DNA from: Paenibacillus sinopodophylli
Lineage (GTDB): Bacteria > Bacillota > Bacilli > Paenibacillales > Paenibacillaceae
Assembly: GCF_005930355.1 (NCBI RefSeq)
Contig: NZ_VDBO01000012.1
Coordinates: 83,993-147,992, forward strand
Length of the DNA: 64,000 bases
Reading direction: 5' to 3'
Each line of letters opens with the position of its first letter. The first letter of the stretch is position 1. Below, piece after piece: positions 35,956 to 44,020 of this stretch. The notes under the pieces were generated by a model. The model worked only from the letters and a program-made list of their open reading frames with translations, was not told the DNA's origin and did no database searches. The translations under genes and the position numbers were made by a program.

Positions 35956-37011
35956 ATGGATTGTCATAACTGCGGAACGATACCGCCTATTCAAGATCAA
36001 GGTATGATCTGTCTGCATTCAACAGCAGAAGCCGTGACGCTGAACTGGCACCAGCTTGTCCCCGTACTTGACAGCGTCGGCGATCTTGAGAAAGTTAGCG
36101 TTTACTACAATAGCAAAGATGAGCTTCTTGGTATCGTAACTAAACTGCTAGAGCAGCTTAACTCACAGGAGCAAGCTTCCGTATCCATTTCATTCGGAGC
36201 CTTGCACGATGAAATGGCTGACAGCGGCTCCTCACGCCTACAACTTGAAATGTTTGCCGCACGCATTCAGCATCATCATTTGGTCAGCTTGATTGCAGAT
36301 AATCATTTCACCAGCCATATGCAGCCGATTATGAATATAGACAGTCAACGCGTATTTGGATATGAGCTTCTCATGCGCCCTTTAGCTGGACAAGCAGCCT
36401 TCCAACCCTACGAGCTGTTTCAAGTGGCCCAGCAAACCGGCCTGCATTCGTTCCTTGACCGATCCGCACGAATATCGGCCATCCAAGCGAGTGCGATGCA
36501 CCTTCCAAAAGGAATCAAACGCTTCATCAACTTTTTGCCTTCATCTATCTACAACCCGAATTTTTGTTTGAGCCATACCTTCGAGGCCATTGAGCGTTTC
36601 GAGCAGGACCCTGCCGATTTCGTTTTTGAGGTTGTAGAGACAGAGAAGATTGCCAACATTGCACATCTCAAAACAATTTTCAGTGTGTATAAAGAGCATG
36701 GCATTCAAGTAGCCTTAGACGATGTCGGCTCTGGCTTTGCCACTTTAGAGGTGCTTGCCGAGCTTAAACCGCATTTCGTGAAAATTGACCGCGGTTTAAT
36801 CAGTGGCTGTAATCAGGACGACCATAAACAACAGCTCATCGCCGCTATCGTCAAGAGCGCAGAGGCATTCGGCGCCTCCGTCTTAGCAGAAGGTGTTGAG
36901 GAAAAAGAAGAGCTCGCGTTCTGTCAATCGCAGCATATTTCACTTGCACAAGGCTACTTGATTGGGAAACCTTCCTCAATCCCGTTGACTGAGAAGTATG
37001 TATCATTATAA
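35956..37011 (+). CDS. EAL-domain protein, probable c-di-GMP phosphodiesterase
   Basis: 351 residues from ATG 35956 (GGTGAT upstream). N-terminus has MDCHNCG, a CxxC pair. EAL domain ~95-350 with catalytic-type residues kept: GYELLMRP (EAL as ELL), FINFLPSSIYNP (metal-binding Asn), FEVVETEKI (Glu), ALDDVGSGFATL (Asp pair), KIDRGLI (Lys), LAEGVEEKEEL (Glu), QGYLIGKP. No GGDEF or membrane segment, so a cytosolic enzyme hydrolysing cyclic di-GMP, with a ~90-residue N-terminal part of unknown role. Confidence 0.9.
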   Translation: MDCHNCGTIPPIQDQGMICLHSTAEAVTLNWHQLVPVLDSVGDLEKVSVYYNSKDELLGIVTKLLEQLNSQEQASVSISFGALHDEMADSGSSRLQLEMFAARIQHHHLVSLIADNHFTSHMQPIMNIDSQRVFGYELLMRPLAGQAAFQPYELFQVAQQTGLHSFLDRSARISAIQASAMHLPKGIKRFINFLPSSIYNPNFCLSHTFEAIERFEQDPADFVFEVVETEKIANIAHLKTIFSVYKEHGIQVALDDVGSGFATLEVLAELKPHFVKIDRGLISGCNQDDHKQQLIAAIVKSAEAFGASVLAEGVEEKEELAFCQSQHISLAQGYLIGKPSSIPLTEKYVSL

Positions 37012-37054
37012 CGATTCGAATCATCCATTCGATCCAAATTGGAGGAACTAGCCT

Positions 37055-37504
37055 ATGAAATTCCACTCGATTATTGAGCTTAGCGGGAAATCCGCAACCG
37101 GTTTTTCCGTACCTGAAGAAATGGTAACAGCACTCGGCACAAGCAAGAAGCCCGCAGTAACCATTACCATTAACTCGTACAGCTACCGCAGCACGGTTGC
37201 AGTGATGGGCGGCCGGTATATGATTCCGCTCAGCGCTGAGCACCGAAAGGGGGCAGGCGTTGCCGCTGGCGATGAAGTCGAGATCGATATCCAGCTTGAT
37301 ACGGAGCCCCGCGAAATCGTCGTGCCTGTCGACCTAGCCTCCGCTCTTGAAGCAGAGGCAGCAGCCGGTACGTTTTTCGCAAGTCTATCCTACAGCAATA
37401 AACGCCGGCTTGTGCTGGCAATCGAGGACGCGAAGACTGCTGAAACGAGGCAGCGCCGCATCGAGAAGACAGTGGCTATGCTCAAGGATGGCCGCGCGCA
37501 ATAG
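37055..37504 (+). CDS. YdeI/OmpD-associated family protein with DUF1905-type domain
   Basis: 149 residues. First half is a small beta-barrel domain (KFHSIIELSGKSATGFSVPE, YRSTVAVMGGRYMIPLSAEH, AGDEVEIDIQLD). The second half is the helical YdeI/OmdA segment (TFFASLSYSNKRRLVLAIED, AETRQRRIEKTVAML). Biochemical role not established. ATG follows GGAGG; the gene lies 43 bases after the EAL gene and may be cotranscribed. Confidence 0.85.
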   Translation: MKFHSIIELSGKSATGFSVPEEMVTALGTSKKPAVTITINSYSYRSTVAVMGGRYMIPLSAEHRKGAGVAAGDEVEIDIQLDTEPREIVVPVDLASALEAEAAAGTFFASLSYSNKRRLVLAIEDAKTAETRQRRIEKTVAMLKDGRAQ

Positions 37505-37506
37505 CC

Positions 37507-37554
37507 AGAACAGCAAAAACGAGAGCTCATACGGGGAGCCCTCGTTTTTGTTCT
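37507..37554. terminator. Bidirectional terminator between YdeI-like and DUF805 genes
   Basis: CAAAAACGAG pairs with CTCGTTTTTG, reinforced by outer AGAAC/GTTCT and inner GCTC/GAGC pairings. A- and T-rich stem flanks give a T tract on either strand between two convergent genes. Confidence 0.85.
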
Positions 37555-37559
37555 GAGCA

Positions 37560-37910
37560 TTAATTTGCAGATAGCTTAGGGTCTCTACCATATTTATTGA
37601 TACTCTCGCCTTCCATGATGAAAAATACCAAAAGTATTATCCACCCAACAGCCGGAACTAATCCGATGAAAATCCACCCGCCGCTTTTCCCGATGTCATG
37701 CAGCCTGCGAACCGTGACTGCTATCGATGGCACAATAATGGCTAGAGTGTACAAACCCGATAGTAAGCTAGGCAAGCCTATGAGTGATTCAACAAACGCA
37801 AGCGCCATAGTGATGAGAAAATTGATTAGAAAGAACATCCAAAATTCCATGCGCCTTGATCTGCCGTCTACCCCTGCATAATTTTTTATTGCTTTCAAAT
37901 ACCACTGCAT
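37560..37910 (-). CDS. DUF805 family membrane protein
   Basis: 116 residues: MQWYLKAIKNYAGVDGRSRR, then four membrane segments, with TVRRLHDIGKSGGW, the conserved DUF805 motif, and the usual end INKYGRDPKLSAN. ATG 37910 follows AAGGTGG. Function unknown in the family. Confidence 0.92.
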   Translation of the reverse strand: MQWYLKAIKNYAGVDGRSRRMEFWMFFLINFLITMALAFVESLIGLPSLLSGLYTLAIIVPSIAVTVRRLHDIGKSGGWIFIGLVPAVGWIILLVFFIMEGESINKYGRDPKLSAN

Positions 37911-38194
37911 TTTCGTTCCACCTTAATCGATTAGTAGTGATTTTACAAATTTCATAAAATTTCCCTTTTACCTATATCGGCAGAGCAGTAAATAGATTTA
38001 ATATGTATTTGGGAAAAATAAACAACAATCTACAATCAGCATCCTTATCATAAAAAACCTCAGGCTCCTCACGCAGCAGCCACGTCCCATACCGCAATGC
38101 CCTCATCAGCTTATTTCACAACATGAAACATGTTAAAATGATGAGCATACGCGATATTAAGTTCCCGACAACACATCAAATTGGAGTGAATCTT

Positions 38195-38578
38195 ATGAAT
38201 ATCAACCGTCTTGATCATTTGGTTCTAACCGTCCGCAGCGTCGAAGCCTCCTGCACCTTCTATCAAGAAGTTCTCGGCATGGAGATTATTACGTTCGGAG
38301 AGGAAAGGAAGGCAGCTTCTTTCGGTCAGCAAAAAATCAACTTCCATGAAGTCGATAAAGAAATTGATCCGAAAGCGAATACGCCTTTGCCAGGCTCCAG
38401 CGACCTATGTCTTATTACTAGTGAGACACCGATTGTTGTTCTACAGCATCTCAAGAAACTCGGTGTAGCTGTCGTGTTAGGCCCCGTTGAGCGCACAGGA
38501 GCGCTAGGATCAATCACTTCCATCTATATAAGAGACCCGGATTACAATCTTATCGAAATTTCCAGCTACGCATCGTAA
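38195..38578 (+). CDS. VOC-superfamily protein (glyoxalase/bleomycin-resistance fold)
   Basis: 127 residues from ATG 38195 (GGAGTGA upstream); the frame is open to 38123 without a site. Two paired beta-alpha-beta-beta-beta units: RLDHLVLTVRSVEASCTFYQ, LGMEIITFG, KINFHEV, and IYIRDPDYNLIEISSY. His at the first unit and Glu at the end are the usual metal ligands. Substrate unknown; similar proteins are called virulence or ring-cleavage homologues without proof. Confidence 0.88.
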   Translation: MNINRLDHLVLTVRSVEASCTFYQEVLGMEIITFGEERKAASFGQQKINFHEVDKEIDPKANTPLPGSSDLCLITSETPIVVLQHLKKLGVAVVLGPVERTGALGSITSIYIRDPDYNLIEISSYAS

Positions 38579-38702
38579 ACTAGCACTTTGATATGCAGCA
38601 ATTGTACACACTATAGAAAAGTCGATTTTGGCAAAAAGTTAACGTCTCCTTAAGTTCCCCGTTCAGTGTCTGAGATCTATGGCAACTCAAAAACAAAATT
38701 TA

Positions 38703-38724
38703 AATATTCCTTTACAGGAATATT
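38703..38724. promoter_or_regulatory. Perfect 9-bp-arm palindrome, ArsR operator
   Basis: AATATTCCT-TTAC-AGGAATATT. It overlaps the -35 of the promoter for the ArsR gene, as expected for autorepression. Confidence 0.75.
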
Positions 38725-38740
38725 CTTTTTCAGGTATATT
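38711..38740 (+). promoter_or_regulatory. Promoter of the ArsR/SRPBCC pair
   Basis: TTTACA, 18-base spacer, TATATT, about 45 bases before the ArsR start. The -35 lies inside the palindrome. Confidence 0.65.
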
Positions 38741-38784
38741 ATAAACATAAACACGGTTGCTGCTAAAGAAAAGAGGTGAACTAA

Positions 38785-39129
38785 ATGGAGATAACCACAT
38801 TTAGCGCACTGGCCGAACAAAGCCGTCTACGCATGGTAGAGCTGCTGCTGGTTGGCCCTATGACTGTTGGAGATATTGCCGACAGGCTGCAGCTTAGACA
38901 GCCTCAAGCCTCTAAGCATCTACGCGTCCTCCTGGACGCCGGGCTTGTCGAAGTACATGCAGATGCCAATCGTCGAAATTATCAGCTTCGCACTGTAGCG
39001 TTCCAAGAGCTCGATTCTTGGCTCGATAGCTATCGGCGTGTATGGGAAGAGAGATTCGATTCGCTTGATAGTTATCTGCATAAGCTGCAAAGCCAACAGC
39101 AGAATGACAATAAGCCGAGCCAAAACTAG
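38785..39129 (+). CDS. ArsR-family transcriptional regulator
   Basis: 114 residues with a winged helix-turn-helix (EQSRLRMVELLLVGPMTVGD, QPQASKHLRVLLDAGLVEVH). No cysteine cluster for metals, so it belongs to the metal-independent type that commonly precedes an AHSA1/SRPBCC gene. ATG follows AGAGGTG. It probably represses its own operon through the palindrome upstream. Confidence 0.92.
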   Translation: MEITTFSALAEQSRLRMVELLLVGPMTVGDIADRLQLRQPQASKHLRVLLDAGLVEVHADANRRNYQLRTVAFQELDSWLDSYRRVWEERFDSLDSYLHKLQSQQQNDNKPSQN

Positions 39130-39143
39130 GGAGGAAATTCACA

Positions 39144-39656
39144 ATGTCTAACCAAATGATCGCTACAGTAATCGGTCAAGAACTTATTCTAGAGCGCGTA
39201 TTCGAAGCCCCAAGCGAGCTCGTATTCCAAGTATTCTCGCAAGCAGAGCATCTGAAGCACTGGTGGGGGCCACGCGGCTGGGAGGTTACGGCCTGCACCG
39301 TAGATTTCCGCCCAGGCGGCGTCTGGCATTATTGCATGAAATGCGTAGATCGAAATCAGGGTGACTTTTTCGGCTTCGAATCCTGGGGCAAAGCCGTATA
39401 TCAAGAAATCGTAGATGGAGAGAAAATCATTTATGTCGATTATTTCTCTGATGCTGAGGGCAATGAAAATGAAGATTTGCCTGCCACCCACATCACGATG
39501 ACCTTTGAAGCCTTCGAAGACAATAAAACGAAGCTGGTTAGCCGATCAACGTACGCTTCCGCTGAAGCGCTTAAAACCGTTTTGGATATGGGCATGGAGC
39601 AAGGCATCTCCGAAACATGGGATCGCCTAGGTGAGCATCTGCAAACTCTTCAATAA
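39144..39656 (+). CDS. SRPBCC/AHSA1-type START-like domain protein
   Basis: 170 residues: LERVFEAPSELVFQVFSQAE, HWWGPRGWEVTACTVDFRPG, GVWHYCMKC, and a C-terminal helix GMEQGISETWDRLGEHLQ. Hydrophobic ligand-binding helix-grip fold. It is 14 bases from the ArsR gene; such pairs are widespread, with ligand unknown. AGGGAGG precedes the ATG. Confidence 0.92.
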   Translation: MSNQMIATVIGQELILERVFEAPSELVFQVFSQAEHLKHWWGPRGWEVTACTVDFRPGGVWHYCMKCVDRNQGDFFGFESWGKAVYQEIVDGEKIIYVDYFSDAEGNENEDLPATHITMTFEAFEDNKTKLVSRSTYASAEALKTVLDMGMEQGISETWDRLGEHLQTLQ

Positions 39657-39684
39657 AGGAAAGAGCAATCCTTTGCATACACGC

Positions 39685-39736
39685 AGAGAAGGGCAGCCTG
39701 AAGGATTCTATTCGATCCCTCTAGCTGCCCCTCTCT
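39685..39736. terminator. Inverted repeat between convergent SRPBCC and ECF-S genes
   Basis: AGAG-AA-GGGCAGC pairs with GCTGCCC-C-TCTCT around a 26-base loop that has internal GGAT/ATCC pairing. No strong T run, so terminator assignment is moderate. Confidence 0.55.
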
Positions 39737-39753
39737 CTTATTCATCCTATTGC

Positions 39754-40491
39754 TTATTTGTCCCCTGGCTCAATCAGCCCATACTTCGTTTTAATCCGAT
39801 CCAACTTCTCCAGCATCGGCCTTGCAAGAATGAACAGAAAGAGCACCGTTGCCGCTGCATGAACGATATCGAACCAGAAACCCGATACGTAAGAGGCCAA
39901 TAACACCTGCCAAGAAAACTGCGAGGAAAATATTGAGACGGAGCCGAAATTAATAATGCCTCCATACACAAAAAAAGTCGCTAGTCCGCCGAACAAGCAT
40001 AGCGAAAGCTTCGTCTTCTTAAGCAGTCCCTTCTGGAACAAAATGCCCGCAAGAAATCCGATAATGCCAAAACAGAACATTTGCCACGGCGTCCACGGTC
40101 CTTGGCCGAAAAAAAAGTTAGAGACGAAGCCCGCCGTCGCTCCTACGAGAAAACCTGCTTCCGCGCCGAAGCTAACGCCTGCAATAATGACAATTGCCAC
40201 AACCGGCTTGAACTGCGGCAGCATGAAAAAAGCAGACCTCCCCGCCACCGCAATCGCGGCCAATACGGCAATGACAATCAGCTCTCGTGCCTGCGGCTTA
40301 CGCTTCTCGAACACAAGAGCAAATGGAATCATCGTATACAATACGATGAGCAGACTAATGAAATAATATTTGCGATCGTCCAAAACCACTATGCCTAATA
40401 TAATCGTAAGCGGGATGACTACTAGAATAAGCACAGCAGCCAGCCACGTTCTTCTACTTAGGCGTGAGCCTGCTAAAGGCTTCTCTGACAT
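39754..40491 (-). CDS. ECF transporter substrate-binding (S) component, probably for cobalamin
   Basis: 245 residues, about six to seven membrane segments, with RKPQARELIVIAVLAAIAVA, FFMLPQFKPVVAIVIIAGVSF and FGAEAGFLVGATAGFVSNFF, the layout of the ECF S-component family (S units contact T through small-residue motifs in TM1). ATG 40491 lies inside the end of the ATPase gene (19-base overlap). The cobalamin call comes from the B12 riboswitch at the head of the operon; the sequence alone does not give the ligand. Confidence 0.87.
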   Translation of the reverse strand: MSEKPLAGSRLSRRTWLAAVLILVVIPLTIILGIVVLDDRKYYFISLLIVLYTMIPFALVFEKRKPQARELIVIAVLAAIAVAGRSAFFMLPQFKPVVAIVIIAGVSFGAEAGFLVGATAGFVSNFFFGQGPWTPWQMFCFGIIGFLAGILFQKGLLKKTKLSLCLFGGLATFFVYGGIINFGSVSIFSSQFSWQVLLASYVSGFWFDIVHAAATVLFLFILARPMLEKLDRIKTKYGLIEPGDK

Positions 40492-42155
40492 CGTTCAATC
40501 ACATCCTCTATCGTTACACCATCACGCCATATATGCCGCGCCATCCGATTAGCTGCAGTCGTATAGAAGCTGTTGCCCGCAAAAAACTTGCTTGCTGTAT
40601 TCGTCGTGATGATGCTGCCGTCGAAAAACATTGAACAGATTTCGCCATACTTGGCGCAGAACTCAACGTCGTGCGAAACCATTACAATGGTTACACCGTT
40701 AGCATTAAGTTTTTGTAGAAACTGAGCAAGCTTCTCCTTGAAAAATCCGTCCAAGCCTTTAGTTGGCTCATCCAGCAGCAGAATGCGCGGCTCCAGCAAC
40801 AAGACCTTCGCAAGCGCCGCCCGCTGCTGCTCACCTCCACTCAAATCATATGGATGCATATCAAGCAGATGCGCAAGCTCCGCAAAGGCAACGATGTCGG
40901 CAATCTTACGAGCCTTATCTTCTTTGCTCATTGTAGACTGAGACAGCATTTCCTCCAAGTCCAGCCTTACCGTTTTTTTGACGAACAAGGTTTGCGGGTT
41001 TTGTGGAAGGATACCTACATGGTTTATAAACAGCTCTTGCACATTCATTTTCGCAGGATTTTTTCCGCCTATCAGCACCTTGCCCCGATACGGCTGGACA
41101 ATTCCGCTCATCAATGAAAGGGTCGTTGTTTTCCCTGTTCCGTTGCCGCCTACAAGACAATAGAATTGTCCTTCTTTTACTTTGAAGGTCAGGTCTTTTA
41201 TAATATCAGCGCCGTTCTTCTCATGCTTGAACCATACATCCTTGAACGAAATGGCAGCAGCAGCCGCTGACGATACGACCGCCGTAGAGCCTTCACTTAC
41301 TTCCTCCATGGAGGCTGCCGTTTTACCGCTCAAATACGTATTAAGCCATTGTCGGCCTTCCTTTACCGTAACAGGACAAGGCAGGCTATTGCTCACACCC
41401 GCATAGATTTGCATTGGCGTAGGCATAGATAAAAACATCGGATGCTTCATACGACCCAGCGCCGTACCCACCTGCTCAGGCGTACCTTCGGCAATGATTT
41501 CGCCCTCATCCATGACGATCAGCCGATCGGTTATCGGAACGATCTCCTCCAGCCGATGCTCCGTCATAATAATCGTTGTGCCGAGCTCGCGGTTAATCTT
41601 TTTTACCGTTTCTAGAAAGTCAGACGCCGCAATGGGATCGAGCTGGGAGGTAGGCTCATCGAGAATGAGCACGGACGGATGCATAGCCATAATCGAGGCT
41701 AGGTTGAGCAACTGCTTCTGCCCGCCGGACAGCTCCGAAACATTTTTGCGAAACCAGGTATGGATACCGAAAAAACTTGCCATCTCAGCTACCCGCAGCC
41801 TAATCGTCGCCGTATCGCAGCCAAGACTCTCCAAGCCGAAAGCAAGCTCATGCCACACCTTATCGGTAACAATTTGATTGTCTGGATTCTGAAGCACGAA
41901 GCCGATCTCCGATGCCTGTGTTCGCTGGTCTACCTCTTCCATTAATTGGCCGCTGAAATAAATATGACCGCTCCGCTTGCCATGCGGGGTAAGGATCGCC
42001 TTCAACTGTCTAAGCAGTGTGCTCTTGCCGCAGCCCGACTTCCCGCAGATGGTAATGAACTCTCCGCTCTTAATCGTTAGATTAATGTCGGCGAGCGCCT
42101 TCTTCTCCTTCTCGGGAAAGGTAAAGCTTACATTCTCGATGCGATACGTTTCCAT
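40473..42155 (-). CDS. ECF transporter ATPase, fused A-A' double cassette
   Basis: 560 residues from ATG 42155, which follows GGAGG; two complete ABC domains in one chain. First: GKSGCGKSTLL, FVLQNPDNQIVTDKV, VSELSGGQKQLLNLAS, LILDEPTSQLDP. Second: GGNGTGKTTTL, LPQNPQTLFVKKTV, DLSGGEQQRAALAKV, LLLDEPTKGLDG. The Q-loop QNPDNQ is the signature of ECF ATPases. It overlaps the T-component gene by 28 bases. Powers uptake through the T/S membrane complex. Confidence 0.93.
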   Translation of the reverse strand: METYRIENVSFTFPEKEKKALADINLTIKSGEFITICGKSGCGKSTLLRQLKAILTPHGKRSGHIYFSGQLMEEVDQRTQASEIGFVLQNPDNQIVTDKVWHELAFGLESLGCDTATIRLRVAEMASFFGIHTWFRKNVSELSGGQKQLLNLASIMAMHPSVLILDEPTSQLDPIAASDFLETVKKINRELGTTIIMTEHRLEEIVPITDRLIVMDEGEIIAEGTPEQVGTALGRMKHPMFLSMPTPMQIYAGVSNSLPCPVTVKEGRQWLNTYLSGKTAASMEEVSEGSTAVVSSAAAAAISFKDVWFKHEKNGADIIKDLTFKVKEGQFYCLVGGNGTGKTTTLSLMSGIVQPYRGKVLIGGKNPAKMNVQELFINHVGILPQNPQTLFVKKTVRLDLEEMLSQSTMSKEDKARKIADIVAFAELAHLLDMHPYDLSGGEQQRAALAKVLLLEPRILLLDEPTKGLDGFFKEKLAQFLQKLNANGVTIVMVSHDVEFCAKYGEICSMFFDGSIITTNTASKFFAGNSFYTTAANRMARHIWRDGVTIEDVIERCQRSL

Positions 42156-43018
42156 TTGATTTCCTCCACAGCATTGATAATCACAGGCAGCAGGCAAAGC
42201 CCCAAATACGCCAAATACACGATAAAGCTAAGCGGCGACCTGTCCGGTACTTTCATGGACGGGAAAAATCGCATCGTATTCTCTCCCAAAGCTGCACCGG
42301 TTACGATTATTGCAATCAACCCCAGCATAATGAGGAATATCGTTTTGTCGCGAGTATCGAACCGGATTAGCGAGAAGCTCGTACGGCCCGGCAACCCATA
42401 ACCCCTCGATTTCATAGAATCCGCTGTTTCGATCGCATTCTCAAGTGCCCAGGTTGTCATAATCGACAGAATAGTCATTCCATTGCGTGCTCGTACGAGG
42501 ATCGTCCCCTGCGATACATCCCTGCCGATACATTTCTGTGCATTCGAAATGACTTTCAGCTGCGCGATATAACGCGGCACAAAGCGGAGTACCATGGAGA
42601 AAATGAGCGAGAGCGCCGGCATGATTTTGCCAAACAAATAAATGAATTTATCAGAAGTCATCACCGCATTGTAGCAGGAGAACCAAATAATGACCGTCAC
42701 GAACATGCAGGCAGCCGACACGCCGTAAACAATCGATTCGAGCGTAATCGGATTCCCGTTATGCAAATAAAACAGGATCGTCACACCCGCGTGGTTGAAC
42801 ACGGGATTCAATACGGCGGTTATAAGGAGCAGCGGCAGCATATAGAGCAGATTGAACGTGACCGCCTTTTTCCCATTCAGCATAATTGAATAGACGAGCG
42901 CGCTTGCAAGCGACACAGCCTGCAGAATTGGGTGCATGAACAGCATGCCAAACAAGAGAACAGCGGCAAAATAAGTAAAGTTAACGATCGGATGAAAGCT
43001 TGAGAAGCGATCCTGCAT
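42128..43018 (-). CDS. ecfT: ECF transporter transmembrane (T) component
   Basis: 296 residues, EcfT fold with five to eight membrane segments: FSSFHPIVNFTYFAAVLLFG at the start (typical xFHPxxN), and a coupling helix containing AMESADSMKSRGYGLPGRT-like ETADSMKSRGYGLPGRTSFS, with the conserved Arg-Gly pair. ATG 43018 is 6 bases after the DUF4430 gene stop. Scaffold joining ATPase and S component. Confidence 0.92.
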   Translation of the reverse strand: MQDRFSSFHPIVNFTYFAAVLLFGMLFMHPILQAVSLASALVYSIMLNGKKAVTFNLLYMLPLLLITAVLNPVFNHAGVTILFYLHNGNPITLESIVYGVSAACMFVTVIIWFSCYNAVMTSDKFIYLFGKIMPALSLIFSMVLRFVPRYIAQLKVISNAQKCIGRDVSQGTILVRARNGMTILSIMTTWALENAIETADSMKSRGYGLPGRTSFSLIRFDTRDKTIFLIMLGLIAIIVTGAALGENTMRFFPSMKVPDRSPLSFIVYLAYLGLCLLPVIINAVEEIKWKRIASRM

Positions 43019-43024
43019 TATCGT

Positions 43025-43951
43025 TTAACCCCCTGCCGCATTATTCCCGCCAACGTCTCTGCCGAGGTCACAGGTGTATACCCAATCAATGACATCGCCG
43101 TCCTTCAGCATATAGCGGCTGCTTCCGTAGTTCGGAAACCACCCATTCACTTTGTACATCCATCCGCTCAGCTCGCCGCAATCAAATTCATAAATATTGC
43201 TTATGCCCTCAATATAATTGCTGTTATAGATGGGCGTCATTTCAAATTCCATATGAATTTTGCTTTTCTTCATCTCGCGAAGCAGGACATCAAATACCGA
43301 TTCCCCCTCGTAAAAGGTTACTTTCTGCGCCTTATAGATGATGCCGTCCTTAGGCAGCACCTCAAGCTTATCTTCATTAAACATGTCCATATTATTCAGA
43401 ATCGTATCTGCCCTTACAGAAAGCGTAACGGTTAACTTCTCACTTTTGTCGACTGTGGCATCCTGCCACTCCACAGGCTTAGGCTTACCCTCTGGAACTG
43501 GATCGGTCTGATAGTTATCCTTCGCAGTCGCAGCTGGCTTAGCTGTTGTCGGCTTGCTTGTCGCCTTTGACGGCTCCTTAGTGGGCGCTGTCGTCGGACC
43601 CTTCGTAGGTGCCTTCGTCTCTATCGCCTTCCCATCATCCACCACTGGCGTTTGTTCCGGCTTTGTTTCGGATTGCGCCTCTGTCGGAGGCTCTAACGCC
43701 GGGGACGCTTCCTGCTCTACAGGCTCCACTGCTGGCTCACCCGTCACTGCTGGTACCGGTGTTATGCCAACTTCCTCCGGCTCACTGCTTTGTTCAGCCT
43801 GAACAGGCTGCGCAGACTCGGTTGCTGTTACTTCCGCCGCTTGCCCCTGATCCGGCAGCACATCCGTTTTCGGATAATGACCGCCCCAGAAGAAAGCAAT
43901 CGCTAGTACGCTGACGATGACGAGCGCCGCCAGCCATTTGTTCCTGCTCAT
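43025..43951 (-). CDS. Membrane-tethered transcobalamin-C-like (DUF4430) protein
   Basis: 308 residues; ATG follows AAGGAGGG. An N-terminal hydrophobic segment (WLAALVIVSVLAIAFFWGG) with no lipobox cysteine acts as signal or membrane anchor. A Glu/Pro/Thr-rich linker (~31-150) acts as a wall-spanning stalk. The C-terminal DUF4430 domain has VTFYEGESVFDVLLREMKKS, SGWMYKVNGWFPNYGSSRY, and LKDGDVIDWVYTCDLG. DUF4430 resembles the beta-domain of intrinsic factor and transcobalamin, which closes over cobalamin. It sits between the large surface protein and EcfT genes, so it may receive B12 near the membrane and pass it to the S component (inference). Confidence 0.85.
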   Translation of the reverse strand: MSRNKWLAALVIVSVLAIAFFWGGHYPKTDVLPDQGQAAEVTATESAQPVQAEQSSEPEEVGITPVPAVTGEPAVEPVEQEASPALEPPTEAQSETKPEQTPVVDDGKAIETKAPTKGPTTAPTKEPSKATSKPTTAKPAATAKDNYQTDPVPEGKPKPVEWQDATVDKSEKLTVTLSVRADTILNNMDMFNEDKLEVLPKDGIIYKAQKVTFYEGESVFDVLLREMKKSKIHMEFEMTPIYNSNYIEGISNIYEFDCGELSGWMYKVNGWFPNYGSSRYMLKDGDVIDWVYTCDLGRDVGGNNAAGG

Positions 43952-44020
43952 ACTCCAGTCCCTCCTTAACTAACGAGGCAAGGGTTAACTCGCCACCCTT
44001 GCCTCCATTACCATCTATCT